Assembly (NCBI GenBank): GCA_011503125.2
Contig: WWBZ02000082.1
Span: 1,178,001-1,242,000, forward strand
Length of the DNA: 64,000 bases
Direction: 5' to 3'
From: Botryosphaeria dothidea
Lineage: Eukaryota; Ascomycota; Dothideomycetes; Botryosphaeriales; Botryosphaeriaceae
Positions 47,546 to 58,162 of this stretch are shown one piece after another. The notes under the pieces were generated by a model. That model was not told where the DNA came from and ran no database searches. It worked only from the letters and a program-made list of their open reading frames with translations. The first letter of the stretch is position 1; every line of letters begins with the position of its first letter. The translations under genes and the position numbers were made by a program.

Positions 47546-49214
47546 GTGTATTGCTGCATCGAGCCGGCCGGTGGTGGGGAAAGGTGATTTGGCTGCCGTG
47601 AAGGCACCAGGTGTGGGCGAGCGTGCCTTTCTACAATGCCCAAACTCCGTCCCATCCACGCGCTGCCGTCGGGGAGTTCGTCGACGAGTGCGCCGTTAGT
47701 AGTATGTATGCTGCTTCAGTACTGCATCAAGACGGAGACTGTGGAAGGCCGTCTGGCTGATAACAAAATTGCGGACTGAGGAGCGCTCCAAGTTAATGGG
47801 GATGCAGAGCAGCTCCACCCAGAAGAGCCGGGGCAACTGCTGGGAATGCAGCTCAAAGTTTCGAAGAGTCTTGTAATGGATAAGGACCCGATTCTGAAGT
47901 CGCTGTTCTTCACATCACGTGGTATGTCGCGAAGTCAGCGGTTCGTATGTCTGATCTGGCGGTTTCGAAATGAAATCGCTGAGAGATTGCACGAGATATC
48001 TCACCGGACATGAAAGATGACGGTGTATACTCCTTTCAGTTCCCGTGACAAGTTCGTCTCAGCCTTCAATGACGCCGATGATCTGGTAGTCAGTAACCAT
48101 TATCTTCAAGTATGCACACTCATGTGTGGTATGTCTAGTCAGATCATGCCGCATGTTGACATCGTTTTCCCGATGTGTGCCTGCGCATGCGGTGTGCGTT
48201 GTTTCTCGATATCCTGTGCGGTTGAGTGAACCTAGGTAGGCGAGAGTATCCTCGTTATGTGACTTTCTGAGATGTTTAATCTGTTGAGAACATCACTCTT
48301 TAAGGCAGAAAGTTGTCAGTCAAATAGGCAGTAACATTGTTGGAGCTCCTTCTGTGGATTCCCATGCTTGTGCTTGCTTTCAAATGCTATGACAAAAGCA
48401 ACCTTTGATGGTGTACTGGCTTCTTCTGAACAAAAATCTCTTTCCTATCTGCGCAGAATGGGTTCCTTATATTGACACCTGATGCCCGGGCCTCAACTTA
48501 GAGATTGTTGGGGTGAGTTTGGCGCAAAGCGGTGCTACTGGAGGGTCTGGAAAGGGTCTGCGGGATCGACTAGATTGCGAACACGCTCTTCTCTTGCTTT
48601 GGAGACACTGTTCGCGAACACGCATGTCATCCTTGCCACAAACGTTGCTAGCTCATGATTTCTGTGGATGTCTTCCTACTCGGTCGGCAATGGGCGCACA
48701 GGAGCATCCCAGAAGCGCGAAAGCTCCACCAGGTAGCTGTACTTGTGTATTTAATTGACGTCTGCAATATTCAAGAGGTGAAATTTGGTTTGTTAGACTT
48801 GGTGAGTTGGTCGTTGGGGCAAAGCAGCATAACGAAGCGTGGTAGTGTGACGATGCAGGGTGTGGTGGAGTTCGGAGGGTTGCGGCTGAGTGGGGACGGG
48901 AGTTGGTGGTGGTGCTAAGTGCGGGACCAGGGATCGATCCTCCGCAGCAGCCTATCCGAAAGTTTCAACCAACGTCCAGCCTTCCTGTGTCGCTGCACCA
49001 TCTCCAACATCTCGTCCCTGCCGCCGCTTGCTCCCTGGGAGTACCGCCATCCGCACTCAAGTCGCTCTGTTCCCGCGACCGTCGTCGCGCAGCATCTCCT
49101 CGCCGAACAGCCACCGACGTCGCCGCGCCGCAGCCCAAAACCCGACGCGCCCACGCGCAGATCTCGCGATAGCTTCGACCCCAACGAGCTCGACTGCTCC
49201 ACCACCTCGCAGCA
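47546..49214. other. Gene desert, right part, with a decayed frame
   Basis: Contains the possible pseudogene at 47780-48229 and the leader of TAF12. From 48.25 to 48.9 kb I see nothing recognisable. Confidence 0.4.
47780..48229 (+). pseudogene. Possible decayed gene, one in-frame TGA
   Basis: A single frame stays open for about 150 codons with only one stop (TGA at 48011-48013). It reads coding-like on both sides of the stop: KSLVMDKDPILKSLFFTSRG and FRNEIAERLHEISHRT before it; TVYTPFSSRDKFVSAFNDAD and DLVVSNHYLQV after it. The TGA could derive from CGA by C-to-T mutation. I do not recognise the family. No start, intron or upstream exon could be assigned, and chance openness cannot be excluded, so this is a weak call. 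Confidence 0.3.
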
Positions 49215-51203
49215 ATGAGTGGCAACCCCCAAGCCCAGGGCGCCCGCCCTCTGCCCCCGGGAATTCGCGTCAACCAGATTCAGACCTTGCCGCATTTGAA
49301 CGACCACCAGAAGGCTTCATACACCCGCGGTGTCGCAAGCCTCTACGAGGCCTTTCAGAAACATGATAAGGAAAGCCCAGAGTACAAGACGGCTGCTGCT
49401 AAGCTGCTGGAGTTTACCAAGAAGATGGGGAAGGAGATGAATGAGTGGAAGGCCAACCAGGCTGCCGCCGCTGCAGCTGGCCAGCCGTCCCAGCAGCAGC
49501 CACAGCAGCCGCAACCCCCGCAGGAGAGACCTCAGAGTCAAGGGCAGCCGGCGCAGCAACCACAGCAACCACAGCAGCCGAACCAGCAAAGCCAAGGTCC
49601 GACGCAGCAACCTGGAGGCCCGCGCCAGCCCACCATCCCGCCGCAGATCTTGCAGCACGTACAGGGCTTCCCGTACGCTCTGCCACCCAATATTGTCCCA
49701 GGAACACCCGAGGCAGAGAATAAATTGAAGGAGATGAAAAACACCTATGCTTCCATGCTGCACAAACAGGAGCAACTTGCCAGCAACCTCAAGAAGCTGC
49801 AGGCCATGGTCCAGGAACGTCAGAGCCAGGGGCAGGAAATCCCACCGACTTGGGCAGCGCAGAAACAACAAATGGAACAGCAGTTTGCTGCCGTCAGAAA
49901 TTCTGTCACTGAGTTCAGGAAGAGCCAGGAAAGCTTGAAGCAGCAAGCTCAGAACCAACAGAACCGACAAAACCAGCAGAACCAGCAGCAAGGGCCGCAG
50001 CAGACCCCGCAACAATCACAGCAGAAACCAGTTGCTCCGCAACAGCCACAGCAGCCTCCGCCCCAGCAAGCGCCGCAACAGCCGCAACAGGCTCCCCAGC
50101 AAGCCAATGGCCAGCAGGTCAAGAACGATGCCTCCAATTCTGCTGTGCCCCCCACCCCCGCTCAACCTCAGCAGCAGATACAGATGGGCGGTCAACAAAG
50201 TCACCCACCCCAGCAGCAGCAACAGCAGCAGCAACCGCCGCAGGGTGCGCAAGCCGGTAACAACCAGCAAATGGCGAATAACCCGACAGTGCAAGCGGCG
50301 CGCCAACAGCTTAATCCAGGACAGCCTCCGATGAGTCCAGCAACTTCCGGACCGCAGCAGCAAGGGCAACCTGCTTTCAGTGGACAAATGGGGCAGCAAA
50401 CGCCCATGAGCGCACAGCGACCTCCTCTCAACCCGCAGCAAGCGTCCCAGATGAACCAAATGCAGCATTCGCCGCACCCGCAAAGCGCTGGCGGAGCCAA
50501 CGGCCCTGTACCTTTGACGCACGGCCAAGCCATGTCGAATGCCGCCCGCGCCTACTCAGACAGCCGTGGCACGCCGCAGATTCCGGCAGCACAAGGCTAC
50601 CAACCGATGGGCAACCGCGACCAGATTTCCAACCCCAAGATGCCGATTCCAAAGACGCTCAACGCACCTCCACCTCACCCCGTCAACATGGGCCCAGCAA
50701 GACCGACCCTTGGAGGACCGAGCAACGGCGCACCCGGCATGATGGGACAGCCTGTCATTGCAGGCCACCCGCAGTACCACTTGGAAGGCGATGAGAACCG
50801 GGTGTTGAGCAAGAAGAAGCTGGATGAGCTGGTGAGGCAGGTGGCGGGAGCTGGTGAGCCCACTGGCGAGGCACTCTCACCGGAGGTCGAGGAGGTGAGC
50901 TTTCCCTACTTGAGTTTGTAAGATGCACATTATGCTGATCATGACCAGGCGATGCTTCAATTGGCGGACGACTTCTTGGACAACGTGGTATCATCTGCAT
51001 GCAAGCTCGCCAAGCTTCGCGAATCGTCGCAGCTGGAAATCCGCGACATCCAGAACATCCTCGAGCGCAACTACAACATCCGCATTCCGGGATACGCATC
51101 GGACGAGGTCCGCACGGTGCGCAAGTTCCAACCAGCGCCCGGCTGGACCCAGAAGATGAATGCCGTCCAAGCGGCGAAGGTCATGGGTGGAAAAACGGAC
51201 TAA
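49215..51203 (+). CDS. taf12: TFIID/SAGA subunit TAF12 with long Gln-rich linker
   Basis: Exons 49215..50894 and 50949..51203, 644 aa; donor GTGAGC, acceptor GACCAG, phase 0. After an N-terminal helical segment ([39 protein letters not shown]) come some 400 residues of Gln/Pro/Asn/Ala-rich sequence with many QQPQQPQ runs. The C-terminus holds the TAF12 histone fold: [14 protein letters not shown] near residue 528, [20 protein letters not shown] across the intron, [20 protein letters not shown], and [20 protein letters not shown]. It pairs with TAF4 in TFIID or Ada1 in SAGA to help recruit RNA polymerase II. The polyGln tracts are CAG/CAA mixtures, so length instability should be modest. Confidence 0.94.
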
Positions 51204-51866
51204 GCGGGCCGACAATGTCGGTGTGTTTGTCAAGAAAAGTTTTCTAGTCGCGAGTGGTGGCCGCATCTATCTATTCTTCGAAGGGACTTGCATGATCAAC
51301 TACAGCATTCATTGGCGTCACGGGATATCAGACAGTACGAGCGTGGCGCGTTCATTGGGAAAACGAGCAGCTCACACGGCGGGAGGAGGAATTGGCGGTA
51401 TTGGCCCCCAGGGCGGGAGTGGTGGTGGTGGAGTGCACAGGTGACTCGTGCATGGGAAAATCGGCATCTCAGCCCCATCGGCGCAGCAAAAGGCGGGGCA
51501 CCAACGGCGAGGATCGACGGCTGCTTTCGTGCTGATGCTTATGTTGTGCATTCCGTCTGCTGGATCGGGGGCTATTTTGGTCAGCAGGAGCGGGTCTCTC
51601 GCCTGCTGCTGCTGCGCCGCGCTCGGCGCCAGGCAGAAAGGCACACAGTCAGCTGCACGCCGGTGGAGAGAGGGAGGAGCATCCCATGCGGCTCAGGTGT
51701 CAGCCCTACAGGTAGCAATATATCTTTTCACATGATTCAGACACCCGCTCGGCGGCCTCCTTTTCTACATTTTGCGTGCTGCTGCAAGGTGGCTAGAAAT
51801 CGAAGACTCCGTTTCGTTCTTTTCCGAGTGCAGCTGTTTGTACCTATAGCTACCTAAGCTGAGCTC
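51204..51866. other. Intergenic stretch between TAF12 and CorA genes
   Basis: 663 bp in tandem orientation. GGTGGTGGTGG and CTGCTGCTGC runs inflate frame lengths; no gene supported. It should hold the TAF12 3' UTR and the CorA promoter. Confidence 0.5.
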
Positions 51867-54592
51867 ATGACGACGCCACAGCCGCCAGAACCTCGGCGGA
51901 CCTTCTCCGCGCCCTCCATCTCCGTCGAGGACACCAGCGTCGAGGAGCCGCTAGACGAGCACCACACAGGTATCTTCCCTGCAAAAAGAATCGAGCAATT
52001 GTCGCAAGCAGCGTACTGAATGTCTGCCAGACGGCCCCGCTACGCCCGACCAGGCTCTTCCAAAGCGCAACACCGCTCCCCCGCCGCAAACACAGGAGAA
52101 AAAACGCCGTGCGGACTTCTTCCGCCGGGGACGCAGTCCTCCGCCTGAATGGAACACACCATGGAATCCGAACGACTGGAAGGATGGCAGAGTGCTGGTG
52201 ATCGACTACCTAGGCCGAGGTGCGCTACAACAAGCCCATGCCCCCTTCAACCCCCACAGCAGCACTCAACCGCTCACACAAACGGGAGCACCCAGATGAG
52301 CTCGACGGCAAGCGCCACATCCAGGCGCGCGAGATCCACAGCGTGCGCGGCCTACGCACGCTGCTCGAGGACCGCGAGCTGCGCGCGGCCTCGGTCCTGC
52401 GCGTCATCCACATCCAAAACGCGTCGTGGGCCAACCACTACATCCTGCGCAAGTTCAACATGGAGCACGACGACGACATGGTCGGCTCCGCCTTCGGCCG
52501 CTGGGCGCGCTTCGAGCGGCCCCAGCAGCGCGCCGGCAAGCCCGTCCTCAACGCCCGCACCTTCCGCCCGCAGCGCGATCCGTGGCGCGGCATCAGCCGC
52601 TGCGCGTTCGGCCTCGACTACCTGAAGCACTACAATGCCCGCGAGTACAATAAGGACGAGGATGACGAGAAGGTCAAGATGATGGAGCTCAACGCGTACG
52701 ACTCGCTCGAGACGCCCGTGTACGGCTACGATGTTTTCGTGCAGCGCCTCAGCGTGTACGTGCAGCACCGCGAGCCCGGCGGCGACGAGGTGCCGCATGA
52801 GAGCGACGAGGATTTTGAGATGCAGATGCGCAATCCGTACAACCAGGAACAGTATCGCGAGTACCGGCGGCTGAAGAAGCAGTACGAATCGCAGCGCACG
52901 CACAATCACCATAACCATAATCCTGATTTTAAGAAAAATGGCAATGGCTACTTCCCTCAGCTGGATGAGCTGGATAATGGAAATACGGTCATCATCTTTG
53001 AGAACGCGCAGAGTAGCAGCCCGGAGGATACGCTGATCCAGGCGCGGAATGAGATCGAGGCGAGGTGGCGTCGGCTGCCATTTTATCTGCGGAAGGAGCA
53101 GAAGGCGACGGATGAGCAGTTGGCAGTGGAATGTATGGACCTGGTTCTGAAGGATATCTTCAAGTCGATCACGGTGGGGTGGGACAGGTTCCTGCATGCT
53201 TGCGAGACGCATGTCAGCATTCTGGTACGTTGTGATTTGCTCCTGTTCCGAGCTTCGCTCTGCTCACGCTGCATCTAGGAAGACAAAATTTACGAGAATC
53301 CGGCCGATGAGTCTCGGGCTCCCGAGTTGTGGGTCAACTCATCTCTGTGGCTAAAGGTCGAGAAGCTGGTTTACTTACACCTCGACCTCGCCAAGGACGT
53401 GCGAAACATGATGAAGGAGGTCACCGGCGACGACGGACCAGAAGAATGGATCTCGCAGAGCGCCGAGGAGTTCGACAAGCTGGCCAATTCAGTGAATGAG
53501 GATCTGATCAAGCCGACCAGCAACCTCAGCGACATGATGTATAAGAGCGTCGAAATCCGTGACTCGCGGCTGGGCCTGCAGCTGGACACGAGCATGTGGC
53601 GGCTGTCGTGGATTACCTTCATCTTCCTGCCGCTTACCTTTATCTCGGGTTTCTTTGGGATGAATGTAGACATCTTCTCCAAAGACGAGAACAATCCAGA
53701 GCTCAAATGGTACTTCATTGTTACCGTCCCGCTCATGGTCCTCGTCGTTCTCTTCTGGCTCTTCTTCAAGCGCGCCGGGCCCGGTCTCGACAACGACCCG
53801 ACCGACTCCCAGCGCGGCGTGTACGAGCACCTCTTCCACGAATTCAGTGACAACTACCCGCGCGTCTGGGCGCGCGAGGGCCCCCGCTCCCGCGTCGAGG
53901 TTGCCGAGCAAGGGGGCGTCTTCAATCGCCTCAAGTGGCGCCTCGTCCGCCACTGGTTCAACCCAGACCGCACCATCAAGGCCCGCGGCTACGACCCGGC
54001 CGACGACCTGGGCCCCTGGGCCCGCTTCAAGCGCCGCATGGCGCGCCGCTGGCTGCGCGAGCTTGAGACCGAAGAACGCTCCCTCGCCGTCCAACTCGAC
54101 AACACCGTTCTCGAGAACTTGACCCCCCGCAACGGCAGCAGCAACAACGCCAGCGCGTTCGACCTCGGCCCGCAGCTTGAGGCCGGCACCATCGGCCATG
54201 GCAGTGAGGGCCCGCTCGTCGATGCGTCGGTGGGTGGCGGCAGGAGCAGGAGCCGCAGCGGCTCGCCGAAGTTGAGACCCACCCAGGAGCTGGCGTACTT
54301 GGCCACGCAGGCGGCTGCTGAGGGTGAGCCGACCGCCGTGCCGGGCATCAGGCGTATGCGGTCGGGGAGCAGGGGCAGTCATGGCAGGAGCGGGAGCGGG
54401 AGTGACGGTCGGCCGGGGAGCAGCGGGATAGGACCGGCGATGGTGGAGGTGGAGATGAGCGATGTGGGCGCGGGGAGCGATGTCGAGGGTAGTGATGGGG
54501 AGAGGAGGGGGAGTAGAGGTGGGAGTAGGGGCAGGGCGTTGGTGGCGGATCGGTTGCATGTGCCGTTTAAGTCTGGAGGTGGGGCGGTGTGA
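51867..54592 (+). CDS. CorA-family Mg2+ transporter
   Basis: Exons 51867..51969, 52031..52219, 52296..53224 and 53279..54592, 844 aa. MTTPQPPEPRRTFSAPSISV starts a long cytosolic N-terminal domain with WNTPWNPNDWKDGRVLVIDY, DGKRHIQAREIHSVRGLRTL and RAASVLRVIHIQNASWANHY. The helical neck KLVYLHLDLAKDVRNMMKEV leads to the channel: TM1 near residues 516-534 ending SGFFGMNVD with the CorA GMN signature (residue 534 on), and TM2 WYFIVTVPLMVLVVLFWLFF. The C-terminal tail is long, Arg/Gly/Ser-rich and cytosolic. GMN selects hydrated Mg2+; family members form homopentamers in the plasma or an internal membrane. For the third exon I chose the acceptor CACCCAG at 52295 (76-nt intron), since earlier in-frame AGs would give introns of only 40-43 nt. 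A decayed CorA-like relative lies 1.5 kb downstream. Confidence 0.9.
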
Positions 54593-54999
54593 GGAGGGGA
54601 GGATGAGGGAATGAGTGTATTGTGCCATGCGTGAATGATGTAAAAAGTATGGATAGTACGTAAGTATGACACTATTGTTGCATTAGGCTTGGTGGACTGG
54701 CAAATGTTGGGTGAAACATGAATGGCGATGATCCGCACTTGCCATGGGGAGTGGAAGCATTCGTCCGGACGTGAATGTAAACTTTCAAGAAGGCGAAACA
54801 AGAAGGGGTCAGAAAAGATAGTGAAAAGAGAACTTGGATTGAAAGTCTATGGTGACTACCTGCTCACATTCCCCAGCGAATCCTCCGTCACTCCACACTT
54901 TGTTGGCATACACGATTGTACATTGTTTTCAATGAGCGTATGTGAATGACTGCCACGCCTTCCGTACTCCAGCGTGCAAACGACTTCCTCATCGGGGTT
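54593..54999. other. Intergenic stretch with a single inverted-repeat arm
   Basis: 3' UTR of the CorA gene and the downstream end of the convergent disordered-protein gene. Holds one arm of the inverted-repeat family (next entry). Confidence 0.5.
54743..54779 (+). repeat. Solo arm of the inverted-repeat family
   Basis: CATGGGGAGTGGAAGCATTC followed by GTCCGGACGTGAATGTAA matches the terminal repeat of the 85-bp elements. I found no opposite arm within about 150 bp on either side, so this is a solo end or a truncated copy. Confidence 0.6.
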
Positions 55000-55551
55000 T
55001 CACCTGCTCGGCTGCCATCTTGGGGCCCACGGATGGGCAGGAGCAATGGCTTTCGGCCTCGGGCTGTTGCTGCGAGACCTCGGGAGGAGATTCTCGTCCT
55101 CTCGCTCCATTCCCCTGTTGCGAGACGGGCCGGCCAAATTCAAGTTGTCTCTCGCCCTCTCCGAGGAACTCTTGCTGGGACGGGCAGCCGTGCCGTCGTA
55201 GCTGTCGCCTTCCGCTCTGCCTTTGTCTTTGGTGTGCTCGTTAGATTTGTCTTGGGCTCCGTCACCGTTGGATCCGCCTTGGTTTCCGTCGTCATTGGAC
55301 CCGCCTTGGTCTTCCTCTCCGCCGTTGGCCTTGCTGGATGCCTTCGGTTGTTTCTTCAAGGCCTTTTTGAGTCCCGATCCAAAGGCCTTCAATTTGTCCT
55401 TGGTGGTCGTCAATATGCTTTTGGATGGTTGAGGCTGGGTCGACGCAGGCTGGGTTGGCGGAGTTTGGGTTGGCGGAGTTTGGGTTGGCGGAGTTTGGGT
55501 TGGCGGAGTCTGGGCCTTCTTGGGCAGAGGGTTCTGAGACTCGCCCGCCAT
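55000..55551 (-). CDS. Disordered Lys/Ser-rich protein with QTPPT tandem repeats
   Basis: A 183-aa frame starting MAGESQNPLPKKAQTPPT. Four near-identical QTPPT units come from a 15-bp minisatellite. Then TTTKDKLKAFGSGLKKALKK, a basic helix-prone stretch, Gly/Asn/Asp repeats (GGSNDDGNQGGSNGDGAQ) and a polar tail ending PWAPRWQPSR. No domain, signal peptide or membrane helix. Frame stays open upstream of the ATG to about 55805 without another Met, so a 5' exon is possible. Located between the CorA gene and the CorA-like pseudogene. It may be a fast-evolving or orphan gene, or a noncoding coincidence. Confidence 0.42.
   Translation of the reverse strand: MAGESQNPLPKKAQTPPTQTPPTQTPPTQTPPTQPASTQPQPSKSILTTTKDKLKAFGSGLKKALKKQPKASSKANGGEEDQGGSNDDGNQGGSNGDGAQDKSNEHTKDKGRAEGDSYDGTAARPSKSSSERARDNLNLAGPSRNRGMEREDENLLPRSRSNSPRPKAIAPAHPWAPRWQPSR
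55451..55510 (+). repeat. 15-bp minisatellite, four units
   Basis: Four head-to-tail copies of TGGGTTGGCGGAGTT, the last ending in C instead of T. It is in frame within the disordered protein and encodes the QTPPT repeats on the minus strand, so copy-number change would alter the protein by five residues per unit without a frameshift. Confidence 0.93.
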
Positions 55552-56084
55552 CTTTTTTGAGCAAGCGTTCGAAATCTGGGGTAGATCTTCTGCTTGTCGG
55601 GTGGCTTCGAACGATATGGTATCAGTCGGGGAGTGTTGCGAATGGCTTGGTGTGGACAGTGGTGTGGTCACGCCGACGATATGGTGGGGCAAATGTTGCG
55701 GATGATTTTGCGTGGATACCGGATGGTACGAATATCGATGGTGATGGTGATGGAGAGAGAAGAAGAAGAAGATGGAGGTTTTGAGAGCGGCGAGCTTTTG
55801 TTGTCATGCCGCTGTGCTGCTGCTTGAAGTGGAAGGCGCGATTTGCCCTCGCTAAGCGTGTCCTTTGCCACGAGACGCGCTTGCCTCCTCCGATGCAACT
55901 GCTCTGACGTAGGTGACTAACCTCCTCTGCCTTCCAGAAAAAAGTGCTCGCTCGTCAACGGCGGAGAAACAACCGCTCTAACAAAAGCGGCCGGAGCATG
56001 TCCGGGGAGCTGACGCGCTTGTGCTTCAGCACCAGCTCGCCAACAAAAGTCGACTGAATGTGGATCCTGACATGCGCTGCAATG

Positions 56085-57879
56085 CTACCGGTCTTTCATA
56101 CGGAAGGTAGATATGAGGTACACGAGGAGCAGCATCGTCAGTGCGGAAGTCACAAATGGTGGGTGTAAAAGCAGGGTAGGGGAGCTCGTGGTTCATCGAC
56201 CACAGGGAAGTGCAGAACCCAAGCGGCAAGAACAAGATGCTGAAGTAGGTGAGGTACATGACATTGTGTCCAAGATCGTTGGCATACAGAGAAGCCCTGG
56301 TTTGCGAGAGCTCGACAAGCCGATCACTGTCAGGCAATACGTCCGCAAATGTATTTGGCGGGTACTCACCAACTCCCGCAGGGTGCGCAGCTCCTCAATC
56401 TTGACTTTGATTCTTTCTCGAAAGCTGTAGAGCCGGTCCGCCTGCATCTCTGCGCAAAAGAACAACAGGAATTTGATCCTGCGGTACTCGGCTTCTTCTT
56501 CGTCGGTCTTGTTTCTCTTGTCGTAAACTTCTCCTTGTCTCTTTCTGGGTCTTGCGTCGCGGAAGTTGTGCCAAACACCCTCCTTGCGGTCAATGACGTA
56601 AAAAAGATTGATCTGGAGAGTCTCCAGTCTCGTTTGCAACTTGTACGCATTGAGCAGATCTTTGTCAACTCCTCCCCTCCAGTAAGCTGATCTGCCGGTG
56701 TTCGAATGAATCTTGACGTGCACTCTATTGTTGAAATCACGGCATGCATCGTCGATGGCCTCCATGTTCTTCTCCCACTGTCTCGCTATCTTACGGAATC
56801 CAATCTCCACAAGACACATCTGGAAGTAGTCGGAATTCCGGTCTGATGGGATCCTCTTCCAAGATTTGTGCTGGTCAAAGGAATGATCAGCTGGATCCCG
56901 GTATTCGAGGTCTCCGTCCAAAAAAGCGCCGTCGACGTGACCCTTCTCCATGATGAAGTCTTCCGGGGCGATGAATAGCGCTGTCCAAGCTTGACACTTC
57001 GACCGTGGATAAGCTCCAGGCCGTGGAGCTGCCTTACCATCAGGAAATTCCGGAAGCACGCAGATCTACGTTTTGTTCAGTTTGAGTAATGAAATCGAAG
57101 AAACGGAGACGCACCGTCAAACTTCTCTTCTCGAAACATAACTTCACTGGCTCTCGTTTCTTAGCTTTACCACACGCCGGGAAGAATGAATCAGTCCTCC
57201 GCTTCTGGTCATGGCGACCGTCGGCCTTTTCGCAGCTGTCTTCCGAAGAACACTCCGCTGAGGCCGAACTGTCATTGCGGAAGGCGGTTCTCCAGCGGTC
57301 GTCGTCACAGAAGCACCATGGCTCGCCAACTGCATATTCAGTGCTGCTTCCGCACTAATGATTCCGGTCATTGTCACCAACGTGTTGAAAGTAGGGTACG
57401 TGGAAGATGACGTCGTCGTTTTTCCATGGATTGGTAGTATGACCATCGAAATACAGCGGATCCTTCTTGTGGTTCTTGGCGAAGAAATACCTCACATCGG
57501 CTCTTGCGTTAGTTATACCCTGGGCTGGTGTGCTGAATGATGGGGTTTGAGAAGAAATAATAAACCCGGTAACCTATTGACGATTGGGTCTATTATAAAG
57601 ATGATATAAAAATGTTTGCAAATGCTGCAATTTTGAATTAGCGCTCTCGGAGCTTCCGAAAGTCCAGGCGGACGACACGCACATCAAGGTCTGCTGGTTT
57701 CTCTTGTGGATCGTCTCATCGTCCCGTTGCTGCGCAATGGTCACTGGAGTCAACTGTCCCTCGCCGGCATTGGCGCTACAGACGTGGATGCCTTGCAGAC
57801 CCCAGCGTTTGAAGTGCGCCAAGGTTACCTTGTCAAGCCGAGTCGCCGACGCTGAAGACGGCCTGGATGCAGCATCCAT
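56085..57879 (-). pseudogene. CorA-like transporter-type pseudogene
   Basis: A long coding frame on the minus strand broken in several places. From ATG 57879 the frame reads coding-like through two in-frame TAG codons (57574-57576 and 57355-57357) that are 73 codons apart; between and after them are clear segments (ARADVRYFFAKNHKKDPLYF, DDVIFHVPYFQHVG; CGSSTEYAVGEPWCFCDDDR). A normal intron (donor GTGCGT, acceptor ACGTAG) near 57.06-57.11 kb joins ICVLPEFPDGKAAPRPG and FIAPEDFIMEKGHVDGAFLD. The next intron (56.33-56.37 kb) does not keep frame with its best donor GTGAGT. TM1 is LTYFSILFLPLGFCTSLWSM with SMN where CorA has GMN; TM2 (VTSALTMLLLVYLISTFRM) is in a different frame. Both TAGs could come from CAG. 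Best explained as a decayed CorA-like gene. Confidence 0.72.
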
Positions 57880-58077
57880 TTGGTGGATCGTTGCGGAGAA
57901 GCCTGCAAATGGAGCGGAGAACAGGTGGGGACGGGATGGACAAGCAGCAGCGGCACAATGCTTGCATGACGTGGCCTTCACTTCTTATGCTCGCTGCCGC
58001 AAATGGCCCCCACCTTGACAGCGCTTCATTTACAGATAAAGTTACACAGGAGCCAGGCGTCCAGAGACTGTAACTTC

Positions 58078-58162
58078 ATGGGGAATGGAAGCATTCATCT
58101 GGGTGGCTATGTTAGCGAACATGCATTACACTTGCGTCTGGATGAATGCTTCCACTCGCCAT
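58078..58162. mobile_element. 85-bp inverted-repeat element (MITE-like), copy 2
   Basis: Left end ATGGGGAATGGAAGCATTC, right end the reverse complement of ATGGCGAGTGGAAGCATTC; the arms agree at about 22 of the first 25 positions. The interior contains TGTTAGCGAACATG, itself palindromic, and TGCATTACACTTGCGTC, shared with the 35.45-kb copy. No open frame. The clearest copy of the family in the window. Confidence 0.82.

Noticed and set aside
49317..50528. Leu/Cys-rich minus-strand frames opposite TAF12
   Set aside because: Produced by reading CAG/CAA glutamine codons backwards as CTG/TTG; not genes.
52220..52262. A 40-43 nt intron in the CorA gene using the first CACAG or CAGCAG acceptor
   Set aside because: Too short for fungal introns; the acceptor at 52295 gives 76 nt and the same downstream frame.
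52352..54628. Minus-strand frames of 286 and 379 codons opposite the CorA exons
   Set aside because: Antisense shadows created by codon bias of the transporter gene; no domain and they cross its introns.
57357..57574. Reading the two TAG codons of the CorA-like locus as translational readthrough or recoding
   Set aside because: The same locus also shows a splice-frame mismatch and a frameshift, so decay is the simpler explanation.
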